Shown here piece by piece: positions 24,382 through 32,748 of a stretch of DNA of 64,000 bases. The notes below the pieces were generated by a model that was not told the DNA's origin, searched no databases, and saw only the letters and a program-made list of their open reading frames with translations. The translations under genes and the position numbers were made by a program. This DNA is from Paenibacillus sp. BIHB 4019 (GTDB lineage: Bacteria; Bacillota; Bacilli; Paenibacillales; Paenibacillaceae), in assembly GCF_002741035.1 (NCBI RefSeq), contig NZ_CP016808.1, positions 310,001 through 374,000 of the forward strand. Reading direction: 5' to 3'. Position 1 is the stretch's first letter; every line of letters starts with the position of its first letter.

Positions 24382-24401
24382 GGGCAGCGGTTCTGCTGCC
24401 C
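24382..24401 (-). terminator. GC-rich hairpin after the MFS gene
   Basis: GGGCAGC (24382-24388) and GCTGCCC (24395-24401) form a stem directly after the stop codon of the MFS gene, without a T-run; a weak terminator at best. Confidence 0.4.
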
Positions 24402-24402
24402 C

Positions 24403-25659
24403 TTACTCTCCTAGCGTAGTGCCGTTTGAAAGCCGCGTCCCCGCTCGCTTGCGGTTGCCGATTATAAACAGCAGCGTGCCGACCCAGCCAAAAATAGCAG
24501 CCCCTATAAGCAGCGTACTCAGCGGCACACTGTCCGAAAAGCCCGCGCTCAGCAATGGCCCCAGCGTGCCCCTCACGCCAAACAGCATCAGATGGATACC
24601 GAACACGACCGCCTCACGCCCCGGAGCAAGCCTGAAAATATAAGAAAGGATGCCAATATCCCAAATCGCTTCGCCAATTCCCTGAATCCCATTGCCGAGT
24701 ATGACCGCCGGGTAGGTGCCTATCAGCCCATAAAGCATCGGAACGATAGCATATGCTGCAATGCCGCCCAATATCGTATAGCGGATATCAAAACGATCAA
24801 TCATCCAGCCTGCTATAAAATAAGTGACCAGCAGTCCAATAAAATAAGCGACGCGCGCATAACCAATCTGCACATTGCTTAGTTCAAGCACCTGTACTTG
24901 AATGATCTGGTATAGCGGAATCGACAGCATATTGCCGAAGCCAGCAAGCGACGTTGCGGCCAGCAGCACAGCCAGCTTCTTGTTGCCCAACACGAGCTTC
25001 CACTGGTCGCGCAGCGAAAAACGGGTGACCGATGCGCCGGGAGCTACCAGTTTTTTAAGCGGGATTTTCGGCAGACGCAGCGTCTGGAACAGCAATATAG
25101 ACAATGTGCCTGCTGCTGCTGCGCAGACGAGCGGCCAGGCCGTACCGGACGCATCGGCCCATTTTCCGACCAAATAGGCGAGCGGGATCATAATGGCTCC
25201 CATGGCTACTCGCACATACCCCATCAGCCTGCCTCTTACATCGGGCGGATACATGCGGGACACTAGTGCCGCATAAGCCGGAGCTTGAATACCCATCAAA
25301 ATTTGAAAAACGAGCGCCGTTGCCACAAACACCGAAGGATGAGCAAACAACGCCGGAAGCAGCAGAAGCAGCCTGCCAATTAAGTTTGGAATGACCACAA
25401 ATGGTTTGGGATTGTTGCTTTTCTCGATCCAGTTCGCCCACAGCGGCGAGAAAATAAGGCCGATTGCCGGGGCTGCCGACAATAGCCCTACCTGAAAGTT
25501 CGTCGCCCCCTGCTGTATTGCAAACGGCATGTAAAACTGGTTAAGCACCACATTAAACAAGCTGAACAATAATGAAGCGCCCACATCAATTTTGGCGTTA
25601 TACCATACGCGAGGAGTCATTTGCATGCCAAATTTTTGCAATCGGGCTTTTGTTTCCAT
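24403..25659 (-). CDS. Major facilitator superfamily transporter
   Basis: A 418-residue carrier with twelve predicted membrane segments. The N-half has QVGLLSAAPAIGLIFSPLWANWIEKSNNPKPF, and the segment between helices 4 and 5 has RGRLMGYVRVAMGAIMIPLAY. No substrate-specific motif was recognised. It stands alone on the minus strand between the CE12 esterase and a small membrane protein. Its position suggests uptake or efflux of a sugar-derived compound, but this is inference. Confidence 0.85.
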   Translation of the reverse strand: METKARLQKFGMQMTPRVWYNAKIDVGASLLFSLFNVVLNQFYMPFAIQQGATNFQVGLLSAAPAIGLIFSPLWANWIEKSNNPKPFVVIPNLIGRLLLLLPALFAHPSVFVATALVFQILMGIQAPAYAALVSRMYPPDVRGRLMGYVRVAMGAIMIPLAYLVGKWADASGTAWPLVCAAAAGTLSILLFQTLRLPKIPLKKLVAPGASVTRFSLRDQWKLVLGNKKLAVLLAATSLAGFGNMLSIPLYQIIQVQVLELSNVQIGYARVAYFIGLLVTYFIAGWMIDRFDIRYTILGGIAAYAIVPMLYGLIGTYPAVILGNGIQGIGEAIWDIGILSYIFRLAPGREAVVFGIHLMLFGVRGTLGPLLSAGFSDSVPLSTLLIGAAIFGWVGTLLFIIGNRKRAGTRLSNGTTLGE

Positions 25660-25771
25660 CTTCTGCTGCTTCCTTTCGAATCTCTTCCTTCTCCCGAAGA
25701 GTACTCATTCATTTACGTTACTTTCATTAGAGCAAAATTCAACCAGAAGCGCAACAGAAGATTTTTGCAAA

Positions 25772-25815
25772 AAAAAGAGAAAGCTCCGGCCGCTGCTTGG
25801 CTTTGAGCCTTCCCT
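25772..25815 (-). terminator. Likely terminator after the small membrane protein gene
   Basis: On the minus strand AGGCTC and GAGCTT enclose GCC-AAGCAGC-GGC, followed by CTCTTTTTTTT. The long T-run supports termination of the MBL-TetR-membrane protein transcript. Confidence 0.55.
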
Positions 25816-25818
25816 ATC

Positions 25819-26205
25819 TTATAATGTTGCGGCGATGAGCACAAAGCAGACAACGGAAATGCCCGTGTACAGCCAGGCGTTCGTTCTGCTGCAGGTTTTG
25901 CTGGTCCAAATTCGGTATAAATAAATGATGGTAACGATGACCGAGATAGCCGTAATGCCGCTTAGCAGCAAGCCCACCCAATCTGTTCCCGAGCTGGCCG
26001 CTTCGCCGTGATGCCTATGCATGCTGCTTTCCACTGCTATACTCCCTGTCAACAGCAGTGGCAGCAGCAAATGAATGCCGTGAATGACAAGGGGAAGCAG
26101 CATCCCTCCAATAGACAATAGCGAGCTTCGCGGCAGCTGTTGCTTCGTAATGGGCAGCCCTCTCCCTTCTGGAAAAATAGAACATACGCACTTCCCTATC
26201 ATCAT
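25819..26205 (-). CDS. Small membrane protein, unknown
   Basis: A 128-residue protein with three predicted membrane segments (about 30-55, 75-95, 107-127) joined by a His-rich loop (SSMHRHHGEAAS). No family was recognised. It starts 36 bases after the TetR gene on the same strand and is the last gene of the operator-controlled MBL-TetR unit, so it may help in efflux or protection linked to that regulator. Its first ATG is supported only weakly by the upstream sequence. Confidence 0.6.
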   Translation of the reverse strand: MMIGKCVCSIFPEGRGLPITKQQLPRSSLLSIGGMLLPLVIHGIHLLLPLLLTGSIAVESSMHRHHGEAASSGTDWVGLLLSGITAISVIVTIIYLYRIWTSKTCSRTNAWLYTGISVVCFVLIAATL

Positions 26206-26241
26206 ACGCAGGATGCGGCCTATTTTATGCCCGGACGAGGG

Positions 26242-26817
26242 TTAATCTTCTTTGACTAAGTTTTGAATACCTGACAAATACGTTTGCAGCACAAGCTGCA
26301 TCGATTCGTCCAACTGGTAGGGCAAGCCGAAGCCGCCTTTCTGTTCAATGGAGCTAAATCCATGCAGCAGGCTGCGCAAGCCGCGGACGATATGAATCGC
26401 TATCTCCTGCTTTAATTTGTAGCTATCCAGCAAATTAATAATGAGCCCCATCAGCTGCTCGCTAACCGCTTTAAATTCATCATTATCCTGTGATTGGGAC
26501 GGTATTGTCGCCTCATAGACACCCGGATTCGAGCGGGCAAAAGCAACATAGGCATTGCCCGCCGCATAGACGGCCTCTTCCCCTGTCAGCCCTTCTACCG
26601 CTTTACTCATCTGCTCGTTCATTTCGCGCAAGCCATAAATCGCAAGCGCCAGCTTCACTCCACTCAAACCGTCTATATGGTTGTATAAGGAGGGAGAGCG
26701 AATACCCAGCTTCTGCGAAAGCGAAGCCATCGTCACGGCTTCCAGCCCTTGCGTATTGGCTATTTCTGCGGCTGTCCGAACTATTGTCGGTACATCCAAG
26801 CCTATTCTTGGCGACAT
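26242..26817 (-). CDS. TetR-family repressor (WHG C-terminal domain)
   Basis: A 191-residue regulator. The N-terminal helix-turn-helix (about 10-55) reads VRTAAEIANTQGLEAVTMASLSQKLGIRSPSLYNHIDG. The ligand domain carries the TetR_C_33/WHG-type segment around GLRSLLHGFSSIEQKGGF. It lies 58 bases after the metallo-hydrolase gene. A twin palindrome at the promoter of that gene has the size expected for a TetR dimer pair, so it probably represses its own operon. Confidence 0.92.
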   Translation of the reverse strand: MSPRIGLDVPTIVRTAAEIANTQGLEAVTMASLSQKLGIRSPSLYNHIDGLSGVKLALAIYGLREMNEQMSKAVEGLTGEEAVYAAGNAYVAFARSNPGVYEATIPSQSQDNDEFKAVSEQLMGLIINLLDSYKLKQEIAIHIVRGLRSLLHGFSSIEQKGGFGLPYQLDESMQLVLQTYLSGIQNLVKED

Positions 26818-26874
26818 GTCATCTTCTCCTTACTGTTGTGAAATCCATACAGATAATATCAGCGCGCTTTTTCT

Positions 26875-27597
26875 TTAATGTACCGCAGCAGCAGAGAGCT
26901 TGCGTTCAGCCGCTTTAATGGCCTGCTCCATTGCGGCCACCGGGTCAACAAGCAGGTTGCCATGTCCGACTGCCAGCAAGGACGGCTTCAGCGCAAGCAG
27001 GCGCCTCGCACTAATCAGCGACTGCTGCTTATTCCAGGTTGCCCATGCCGGAAATGGAAACAACGGCCGAACATGTCCGCTTACCGCAACGCCCCCGCGC
27101 AGTTGAAAAGCATCACCGACGATCAGCTCGCCGCCTCTCGTATCGAGAAAGGCCATGGAACCGGGCGTATGTCCCGGTGCTGCAACCGCCAGCAGCGAGC
27201 CGATACGGTCGCCATCTTGAAGCAGCAGATCCGGCTTCGTTGCTACTTTTTTCGGCACACCGCCTCTGATTGGAGTAACCGGCTCTCCCGGTTCCAAGGA
27301 GCGGTCTCCTCGCAGCAATCGCGCATCCCTCGCCGAAATCGCTACGACTGCATCCGGCAGCTGTGCTTTGAGCGCATCCAGCGCTCCGATATGATCATCA
27401 TGCGCATGCGTCAGCACGATTCGTACAATCGGCTTGCCCAGCTTGCGTGCGGCCTGCATAATCGCTTCGGCATTATTCGGCAGCGCTGCATCGACCAGCG
27501 TCAAGCCGTCCTCTTCTTCGACCAAATAGCAATTAACAGGAAATACATGCGGTAAATAGGTCAACTGATAAATATGCTGATGTTTAGTCATTCTCAC
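26875..27597 (-). CDS. Metallo-beta-lactamase-fold hydrolase
   Basis: A 240-residue MBL-fold enzyme with the di-metal motif THAHDDHIG (about 62-70), the later metal His in APGHTPGSM, an Asp in VGDAF and a C-terminal GHG. Such proteins hydrolyse lactones, thioesters or other small molecules; the substrate here is unknown. It starts at a GTG 9 bases after GAGGAG and is the first gene of a three-gene unit with the TetR repressor, from a promoter overlapped by two TetR-type operators. Confidence 0.9.
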   Translation of the reverse strand: MRMTKHQHIYQLTYLPHVFPVNCYLVEEEDGLTLVDAALPNNAEAIMQAARKLGKPIVRIVLTHAHDDHIGALDALKAQLPDAVVAISARDARLLRGDRSLEPGEPVTPIRGGVPKKVATKPDLLLQDGDRIGSLLAVAAPGHTPGSMAFLDTRGGELIVGDAFQLRGGVAVSGHVRPLFPFPAWATWNKQQSLISARRLLALKPSLLAVGHGNLLVDPVAAMEQAIKAAERKLSAAAVH

Positions 27598-27640
27598 AAT
27601 ACATCGCTCCTCGGTATTTTGCGCTTGCTGCGCAAAAAAC

Positions 27641-27679
27641 TAATATCATTAGTTTTATAATAACTAATGATATTAGTTT
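27641..27679 (-). promoter_or_regulatory. Twin TetR-type operator
   Basis: Two 15-bp palindromes of the form ACTAAT-N3-ATTAGT lie at 27641-27655 and 27665-27679, centres 24 bp apart. They are also mirror images of each other. The upstream one fills most of the promoter spacer and the downstream one lies just past the -10, so binding would shut the promoter. Assignment to the TetR gene of this operon is by position. Confidence 0.85.
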
Positions 27680-27687
27680 TTGCAATA
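27659..27687 (-). promoter_or_regulatory. SigA-type promoter of the MBL-TetR operon
   Basis: On the minus strand, TTGCAA (27687-27682), a 17-base spacer and TATTAT (27664-27659). The upstream operator lies entirely inside the spacer. Confidence 0.75.
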
Positions 27688-27759
27688 CGTTTATTCGTCT
27701 ACTTTCATCATCTATGATCATCATGCACTCTTATGAACGGCTTATGCGTCATTAAAATC

Positions 27760-27793
27760 AAAAAAAGCCTATCCTCGACGGATAAGCTTTTCA
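27760..27793 (-). terminator. Terminator of the dehydrogenase-esterase operon
   Basis: On the minus strand AAAAGCTTATCC pairs with GGATAGGCTTTT around GTCGA, followed by Ts. It lies 8 bases after the SGNH stop codon. Confidence 0.85.
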
Positions 27794-27800
27794 CCCACTT

Positions 27801-28466
27801 TTATTTCGTCCAATCGAAATCCATAGCCTGCAAAAAAGCTCTCGCCAGCACCATATGGCCTGCTGCCGTTGGATGCACGCGATCCCACGCCAAAGTAGCG
27901 GAATAGAGATGGGCCAACACTTTATTAAATGCCGCCTGTGTATCAATAAACAGACAGCCCGTCTCAACTGCTATTCGGCGTACAATTGCACCATATTCGT
28001 CCATCGTGCGGCGCATCGCATCCTGCTCATTGCTTTCCAGAAAGAAAGGCGTCATCAGCACGATGCCGCTTCCGGCCACCGGCTTCGCCAGGGCGACCAG
28101 TTCGCGCAGCGTTTGCTCGTACTCCTCGATATAGACATGCCATTCCGTAATGAACGGCGTATCATATTGGCGCCATACGTCATTGGTGCCGATCATGATC
28201 GAAAGCACATCCGGTTTTTTATCCGTCACATCTTCCTGCCATCTCGCTTTTAAATCACGGACCGTATGCCCGCCCGTTCCCATGTTCACTACGCGAATGC
28301 CGAGCTCCGGATAAACCGCCTGCAGCAGCGCATCTACCTGTGCTACGTAACCTCTGCCAAGCGCGCCGAACAGCCCCTCGCCATCCTGCTTGTTCCGCTC
28401 GCAATCTGTAATCGAGTCTCCAATAAACAACAGCTTCTGCCCACGTTCCAGCCTCACCCGAATCAT
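27801..28466 (-). CDS. SGNH/GDSL hydrolase (YesY-like esterase)
   Basis: A 221-residue GDSL esterase: Ser in LFIGDSITDCERN, Gly in NMGTGGHTV, Asn in MIGTNDVWRQYD, and Asp/His in WDRVHPTAAGH. Cytoplasmic, as there is no signal. Enzymes of this subgroup deacetylate sugar oligomers such as rhamnogalacturonan or xylan fragments. It is the last gene of a five-gene unit (two dehydrogenases, isomerase, AraC regulator, this esterase) with a 17-base gap to the AraC gene. Confidence 0.9.
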   Translation of the reverse strand: MIRVRLERGQKLLFIGDSITDCERNKQDGEGLFGALGRGYVAQVDALLQAVYPELGIRVVNMGTGGHTVRDLKARWQEDVTDKKPDVLSIMIGTNDVWRQYDTPFITEWHVYIEEYEQTLRELVALAKPVAGSGIVLMTPFFLESNEQDAMRRTMDEYGAIVRRIAVETGCLFIDTQAAFNKVLAHLYSATLAWDRVHPTAAGHMVLARAFLQAMDFDWTK

Positions 28467-28483
28467 TCCCCCTATTTATACGA

Positions 28484-29302
28484 TTAGCCCTGCGTCCCGC
28501 GCCGCTTGAACTGTTCTGGCGAAACACCGACGAACTGCTTGAACATTCTGCTGAAATGGGCCAGATGCTTGAAGCCCAGGCGGTAGCAAGCTTCTGTAAC
28601 CGTGACGGACGGCTCCATTAAAAACATGATTTTCGCCTCATTGATTCGCCTTCTATACACATAGTGAAACACCGTTACGCCCGTCACATCCTTAAACAGC
28701 CTAGCAATGTACGACTTGCTTAAATGCAGCCGTTCCTCCAACTGCTCCATATGCAAATCGTCCGTATAGCTGTGCTCCAGCAAGGAAATGATGCGCTGCA
28801 CCGTCTGCTCCTTATCCGAGGAAAATTCTTGCCGGTCCCTTAGCGGCTGCTCGCACAAGCCAAAAATAAAATACAATAAATCAACAAAGGCAAGCAGCAG
28901 GCGGTTGCTGCCGATAGCATCGCCCCGCTGCTGATGCACATGCATTTGAGCCAAAAGCCGCTCCGCCTCGTCCTTATGCTCGCCTCTGAGCCGCAGGCGG
29001 TGATTGCGCAGCTCCTGAAACGGCTCCATGACATTCAGCGCCTGCGGCAGCTCCAGCAGTGGCCGAAGCAGCGAAGGCTCAAAATGCACAATCGTCCGAA
29101 TATACGGAACGGAAGGGTCGATTTTGGCGCAATGCAGCGTCATACCGAACAATATCATCAAATCGCCCGGCTGCATATGATAAATTTGATCGCCAATCAA
29201 ATAATTGCATTTTCCTTCATGAAAATAATAAACCTCGTAATACGTATGCGAATGAAAAATCGGTTCGAGCGGCGATTGAATTTGATAGCCGAAATCGATC
29301 AT
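28484..29302 (-). CDS. AraC-family regulator with cupin sensor
   Basis: A 272-residue regulator. The cupin part has HSHTYYEVYYFHEGKCNYLIGD and the C-terminal helix-turn-helix pair has DLHMEQLEERLHLSKSYIARLFKDVTG and VTEACYRLGFKHLAHFSRMFKQFVGVSPEQFKRR. It lies within the operon it probably controls, one base after the isomerase gene (stop TAA, then ATG at 29302). A longer frame exists upstream, but its 30 extra residues are the isomerase gene read in another frame. The inducer is probably the sugar processed here. Confidence 0.9.
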   Translation of the reverse strand: MIDFGYQIQSPLEPIFHSHTYYEVYYFHEGKCNYLIGDQIYHMQPGDLMILFGMTLHCAKIDPSVPYIRTIVHFEPSLLRPLLELPQALNVMEPFQELRNHRLRLRGEHKDEAERLLAQMHVHQQRGDAIGSNRLLLAFVDLLYFIFGLCEQPLRDRQEFSSDKEQTVQRIISLLEHSYTDDLHMEQLEERLHLSKSYIARLFKDVTGVTVFHYVYRRRINEAKIMFLMEPSVTVTEACYRLGFKHLAHFSRMFKQFVGVSPEQFKRRGTQG

Positions 29303-29303
29303 T

Positions 29304-30170
29304 TTAACCGTTCGACTGCAGCCCATTAATATAGCGGACAAAATAACGCAGCATTTCTGGAGACTCCGCAAATTCCTTGCTGAAATCTTCAATGCCGAGA
29401 TAGCCGTCGTAGCCGACAGCCTGCAAATCCTCGATGATTTGCTTCCACGGCACTACCCCTTTAGCGAGTCCCGCCCAGTCTGCCCTCCAGCTTATGCTGC
29501 CATCAGTTTCTTCTGGGCCAGCTTGCCAGCTGGCATTTTTCACATGCACATGGGCCAAATACGGACCTAGCAGCTCTAGTCCCATCCGGTAGTTTTCGAA
29601 GCCTTCGTAAACCATATTGCCGGGATCGTACAGCACGCCAATATAATCCGGGTCCAGCCCTTCGCAGAGCCGATAAGCGGCGGAAGCGCTTGCCGCAATC
29701 GTCTGATGATGGGTCTCGATTAAGCCTTTAACGCCATACATCCGGCACAGCTCCTGCGCTTGCTGCAAATACGTCCGTGCCAGCGTGAACAGCTCGCCGA
29801 ACGACCGGCTGCGATCATAAATCGGAACGCCAAGTCGAATAAAGGAAGCCCCTACCCGCTTCGCCGCTTTCAGCACCTGTTCGGTTGCCTCCAAATCGCC
29901 AGCGGTGAGATATGGCGTCAGGCTGAGCGTTGTCAGTCCATGATCAGCCGCAGCCTTTCCGAAGCGATCCAGCATTTCATCTCCGCCTGAAGGGAAAATC
30001 GTACAGCGGTTGTTGCCCCAGAAAGAAGGCTCCTGATTCGCCACAGCTGCATCCGGTGCTTCCTTGTAACGCCATTCTACAGCATGAATTCCTGCCTCTT
30101 GCGCGGCGGCTGCCAGTTCCTCAGGCCCCAGCTCCGGTGTTGCTACCGTAAATACAGACAACTTCATCAT
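29304..30170 (-). CDS. Sugar phosphate isomerase/epimerase (hydroxypyruvate-isomerase-like TIM barrel)
   Basis: A 288-residue AP-endonuclease-2-type barrel with VEWRYKEA, LIETHHQT, VLYDPGNMVYEGFENY and HVHVKNASW carrying the metal and substrate residues. It would interconvert a keto/aldo sugar made by the neighbouring dehydrogenases. The ATG pair at 30170/30167 follows GGGAG; a longer frame adds 10 residues. It lies 30 bases after the dehydrogenase at 30231-31301. Confidence 0.88.
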   Translation of the reverse strand: MMKLSVFTVATPELGPEELAAAAQEAGIHAVEWRYKEAPDAAVANQEPSFWGNNRCTIFPSGGDEMLDRFGKAAADHGLTTLSLTPYLTAGDLEATEQVLKAAKRVGASFIRLGVPIYDRSRSFGELFTLARTYLQQAQELCRMYGVKGLIETHHQTIAASASAAYRLCEGLDPDYIGVLYDPGNMVYEGFENYRMGLELLGPYLAHVHVKNASWQAGPEETDGSISWRADWAGLAKGVVPWKQIIEDLQAVGYDGYLGIEDFSKEFAESPEMLRYFVRYINGLQSNG

Positions 30171-30230
30171 CGATTCACGTTTCTCCCTTCCTCTATCCAT
30201 ATTGTATGTTTCGCTTCCTCTGCTCTTTCC

Positions 30231-31301
30231 CTACTCGACCCGGACAGCCTGTAATTGCGCCTGCAAGCACAGCTCTGCCGCTTTAAACGTATGCGCCTGC
30301 GGCATCGCAAGCTCCGTGCCATTCAAGCAATCAAGAATAAGCGCTCCAAAATAAGGGAAGCCGACCTTGTCCTTCACATCAATTTTTTGCTCGCCATCTC
30401 CGTTCACTAGGTACAGATGGTCGCTGCCGCCTCTCGTCAAATCGACGTATTTGCGCAGCTCGATATAACCTTTTGTCCCGAGAATAATCGTCCGGCCATC
30501 GCCCCAAGTAGACAAGCCATCGGGCGTAAACCAGTCCACGCGAAAATAATGCGTAGCCCCGTTGTCGCCGATAAGCGTAGCGTCGCCAAAGTCCTCAAGC
30601 TCTGGGTATTGCTTGTTATTGTAATTCGCTATTTTACTGGATTGCACCGTCGCATCCTTACAATCGGCGAAATACAAAAACTGTTCAATTTGATGGCTGC
30701 CAATATCGCAAATAATGCCGCCGTACTGCTCCTTATTGAAAAACCAGTCTGGCCTAGCCGCTGCATTCAAGCGATGCGGCCCCAATCCCATTACATTCAG
30801 CACACGCCCGATAGCCCCGTCCTTCACGAGCTGCCCAGCATATTCCGCGCATTCCACATGAAGGCGCTCGCTGTAATAGACCGCATAAATTTTACCCGTT
30901 GCTGCCTGTACTTGACGCGCCTCAGCCAGCTGCTCAAGCGTTGTAAACGGCGCTTTGTCCGTAAAATAGTGCTTGCCATGCTTCATGACCTCGACGCCAA
31001 GCGGCCCGCGCAAATTCGTTATCGCTGCTGCTGCAACGAGCACCACTTCCGCGTCCTGCAAAATTTGCTGCTTCGATTCTGCTGGGCGAACCTCAGGATA
31101 GGTGCGTACAAATGCTTCTACCTTCTTCGGGTCTGGATCATAAACCCACTTGAGCGTGCCGCCCGCTTCCCGAAGCCCATTGCACATGCCATAAATATGA
31201 CCATGATCCAGCGACAAGGCCGCGAATACAAACTCTCCTTCTTTGACAACTGGTTTGGGCTTGCCTTTCGGGGCATAATTCATTCCATTTGCTGTTGACA
31301 T
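30231..31301 (-). CDS. Gfo/Idh/MocA-family oxidoreductase
   Basis: A 356-residue dehydrogenase. The N-terminal NAD(P) region is unusual: FAALSLDHGHIYGMCNGLREAGG replaces the classic GxGxxG, a form seen in a subgroup of the family. The conserved active-site parts TDKAPFTTLEQL (in place of EKP) and GGIICDIGSHQIEQFLYF follow. It is the second of two dehydrogenases in this operon. The substrate is unknown but sugar-like. Confidence 0.85.
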   Translation of the reverse strand: MSTANGMNYAPKGKPKPVVKEGEFVFAALSLDHGHIYGMCNGLREAGGTLKWVYDPDPKKVEAFVRTYPEVRPAESKQQILQDAEVVLVAAAAITNLRGPLGVEVMKHGKHYFTDKAPFTTLEQLAEARQVQAATGKIYAVYYSERLHVECAEYAGQLVKDGAIGRVLNVMGLGPHRLNAAARPDWFFNKEQYGGIICDIGSHQIEQFLYFADCKDATVQSSKIANYNNKQYPELEDFGDATLIGDNGATHYFRVDWFTPDGLSTWGDGRTIILGTKGYIELRKYVDLTRGGSDHLYLVNGDGEQKIDVKDKVGFPYFGALILDCLNGTELAMPQAHTFKAAELCLQAQLQAVRVE

Positions 31302-31342
31302 AAATGTTGCCTCCCTCTCGCTTGCTCGTCAGTGGTTATTGA

Positions 31343-32503
31343 TTAGTGGGTACCTTTCACATCCAGCGTCTCATAGCTGTCCGCATCCTTGTGCTTATCC
31401 GAGCTGCGTATTCTCTCTTGCAGCTTCTCATAAAATAAATCCTCGTTAATCGGAAGATCGACCCATCCATCTGTCCATGTAGAGAGCAGCATCGCATTGG
31501 ACAGCTCCAGTCCCCTAATCCCCTCTTCGCCTGGAGCAAGCAATGGCGTGCCATGCAGAATCGCATTTACCCAGTCTTGGGTAATACCCATGTGATTGCC
31601 GCCATCGCTGACCGGAATTTCGAATTTCCAGCATTCCGGCTGGCCGAAGCCGCCTTTAAAGCTCGCATTAAATTCGGTCTCAGAAACGCGCAGCCGCCAA
31701 AACGTCATTTTGTCATTTTCAATGACGATTTTGCCGCGTTCGCCCGAAATTTCAAAACGGTTCGTTCCCGGCGACTCAAAGGTCGAGGTGACAAACACAC
31801 CCGTTGCTCCGTTTTCATATTCCACGTAAGCCGTCACATCGTTCTCCACTTCAATATCACGGTGTTTTCCAAAGGAGCAAAAAGCCCGCACGCGCTTCGG
31901 CATCATTCCTGTCGTCCACTGCCACAGGTCAAGCTGATGCGGGTCCTGGTTCAGCAGTACGCCGCCGCCTTCGCCAGCCCACGTTGCACGCCAGCCGCCC
32001 GAATCGTAATAGCTCTGTGAGCGGTACCAGTTCGTAATAATCCAGTTCGTGCGGCGAACTTCCCCGAGCTCCCCGGATGTAATTAAATCGCGAAGCTTCG
32101 CGTACAGCGGATTCGTGCGTTGATTATACATAATGCCGAACACTTTATTGCTTTGAGCCGCCGCTTCATTCATCTCGCGAACCTGCTTCGTATAAACGCC
32201 AGCTGGCTTCTCAATCAATACATGCAGCCCGGCCTTCAGCGCTGCGGCTGCCTGCTGCGGATGATCATAATGCGGGGTGCAGATGAGCACGCCGTCCACC
32301 TCGCCTGAGTGAAACAGTTCCTCAGCCGTCGAATACAGCTTTAGTTCTGTCCCCCATTCCTGCGCTGCCAGCTCCAAACGTTCAGAACGCACATCCGACA
32401 CCGCAGCAAGCACGGCGCCCTCTACTCTTCCTTCAATCAAATAACGGGCATGTCCCGTTCCCATATTCCCAAGGCCTAATATGCCGATTCTGACTTTATC
32501 CAA
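31343..32503 (-). CDS. Gfo/Idh/MocA-family oxidoreductase
   Basis: A 386-residue dehydrogenase with GILGLGNMGTGHARYL (Rossmann), LIEKPAGV (EKP motif, about residue 97) and GGGVLLNQDPHQLDLWQWTTG (active-site His). It opens the five-gene operon that runs down to the SGNH esterase. The upstream region (32504-32650) holds its promoter; a weak cre-like sequence is visible at 32571-32586. The C-terminal 60 residues include an Asp/Glu/Lys-rich tail. Confidence 0.9.
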   Translation of the reverse strand: MDKVRIGILGLGNMGTGHARYLIEGRVEGAVLAAVSDVRSERLELAAQEWGTELKLYSTAEELFHSGEVDGVLICTPHYDHPQQAAAALKAGLHVLIEKPAGVYTKQVREMNEAAAQSNKVFGIMYNQRTNPLYAKLRDLITSGELGEVRRTNWIITNWYRSQSYYDSGGWRATWAGEGGGVLLNQDPHQLDLWQWTTGMMPKRVRAFCSFGKHRDIEVENDVTAYVEYENGATGVFVTSTFESPGTNRFEISGERGKIVIENDKMTFWRLRVSETEFNASFKGGFGQPECWKFEIPVSDGGNHMGITQDWVNAILHGTPLLAPGEEGIRGLELSNAMLLSTWTDGWVDLPINEDLFYEKLQERIRSSDKHKDADSYETLDVKGTH

Positions 32504-32570
32504 TGATTAACATCCTCTCTAAACCTGTTATAAGAAGGATCACTATAGCTATATTGTAGCATAGATCATT

Positions 32571-32586
32571 ATGTAAGCGTTTGATT
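32571..32586. promoter_or_regulatory. Weak cre-like sequence
   Basis: ATGTAAGCGTTTGATT matches the CcpA consensus except at two positions of the 3' half. It lies about 70-85 bases before the dehydrogenase start codon. Confidence 0.35.
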
Positions 32587-32666
32587 CAAAAGGCCGAATA
32601 TCCGCTTGTCATTTGACTGTCATTGTACTAAAGCATCCGCGCCTAATCCCTTTCTTATCGCATAAG

Positions 32667-32707
32667 AAAAGCGGCGGTTATGTCCCTCAGGGACACACCA
32701 CCGCTTT
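32667..32707 (-). terminator. Terminator after the solute-binding protein gene
   Basis: On the minus strand AAAGCGGTGGTGTGTCCC pairs with GGGACATAACCGCCGCTTT, followed by Ts. It lies about 40 bases after the stop. Confidence 0.88.
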
Positions 32708-32748
32708 ACCGCCTTTACCTCGAGCTGCCTCTGGTACGGCTTTGTCGC

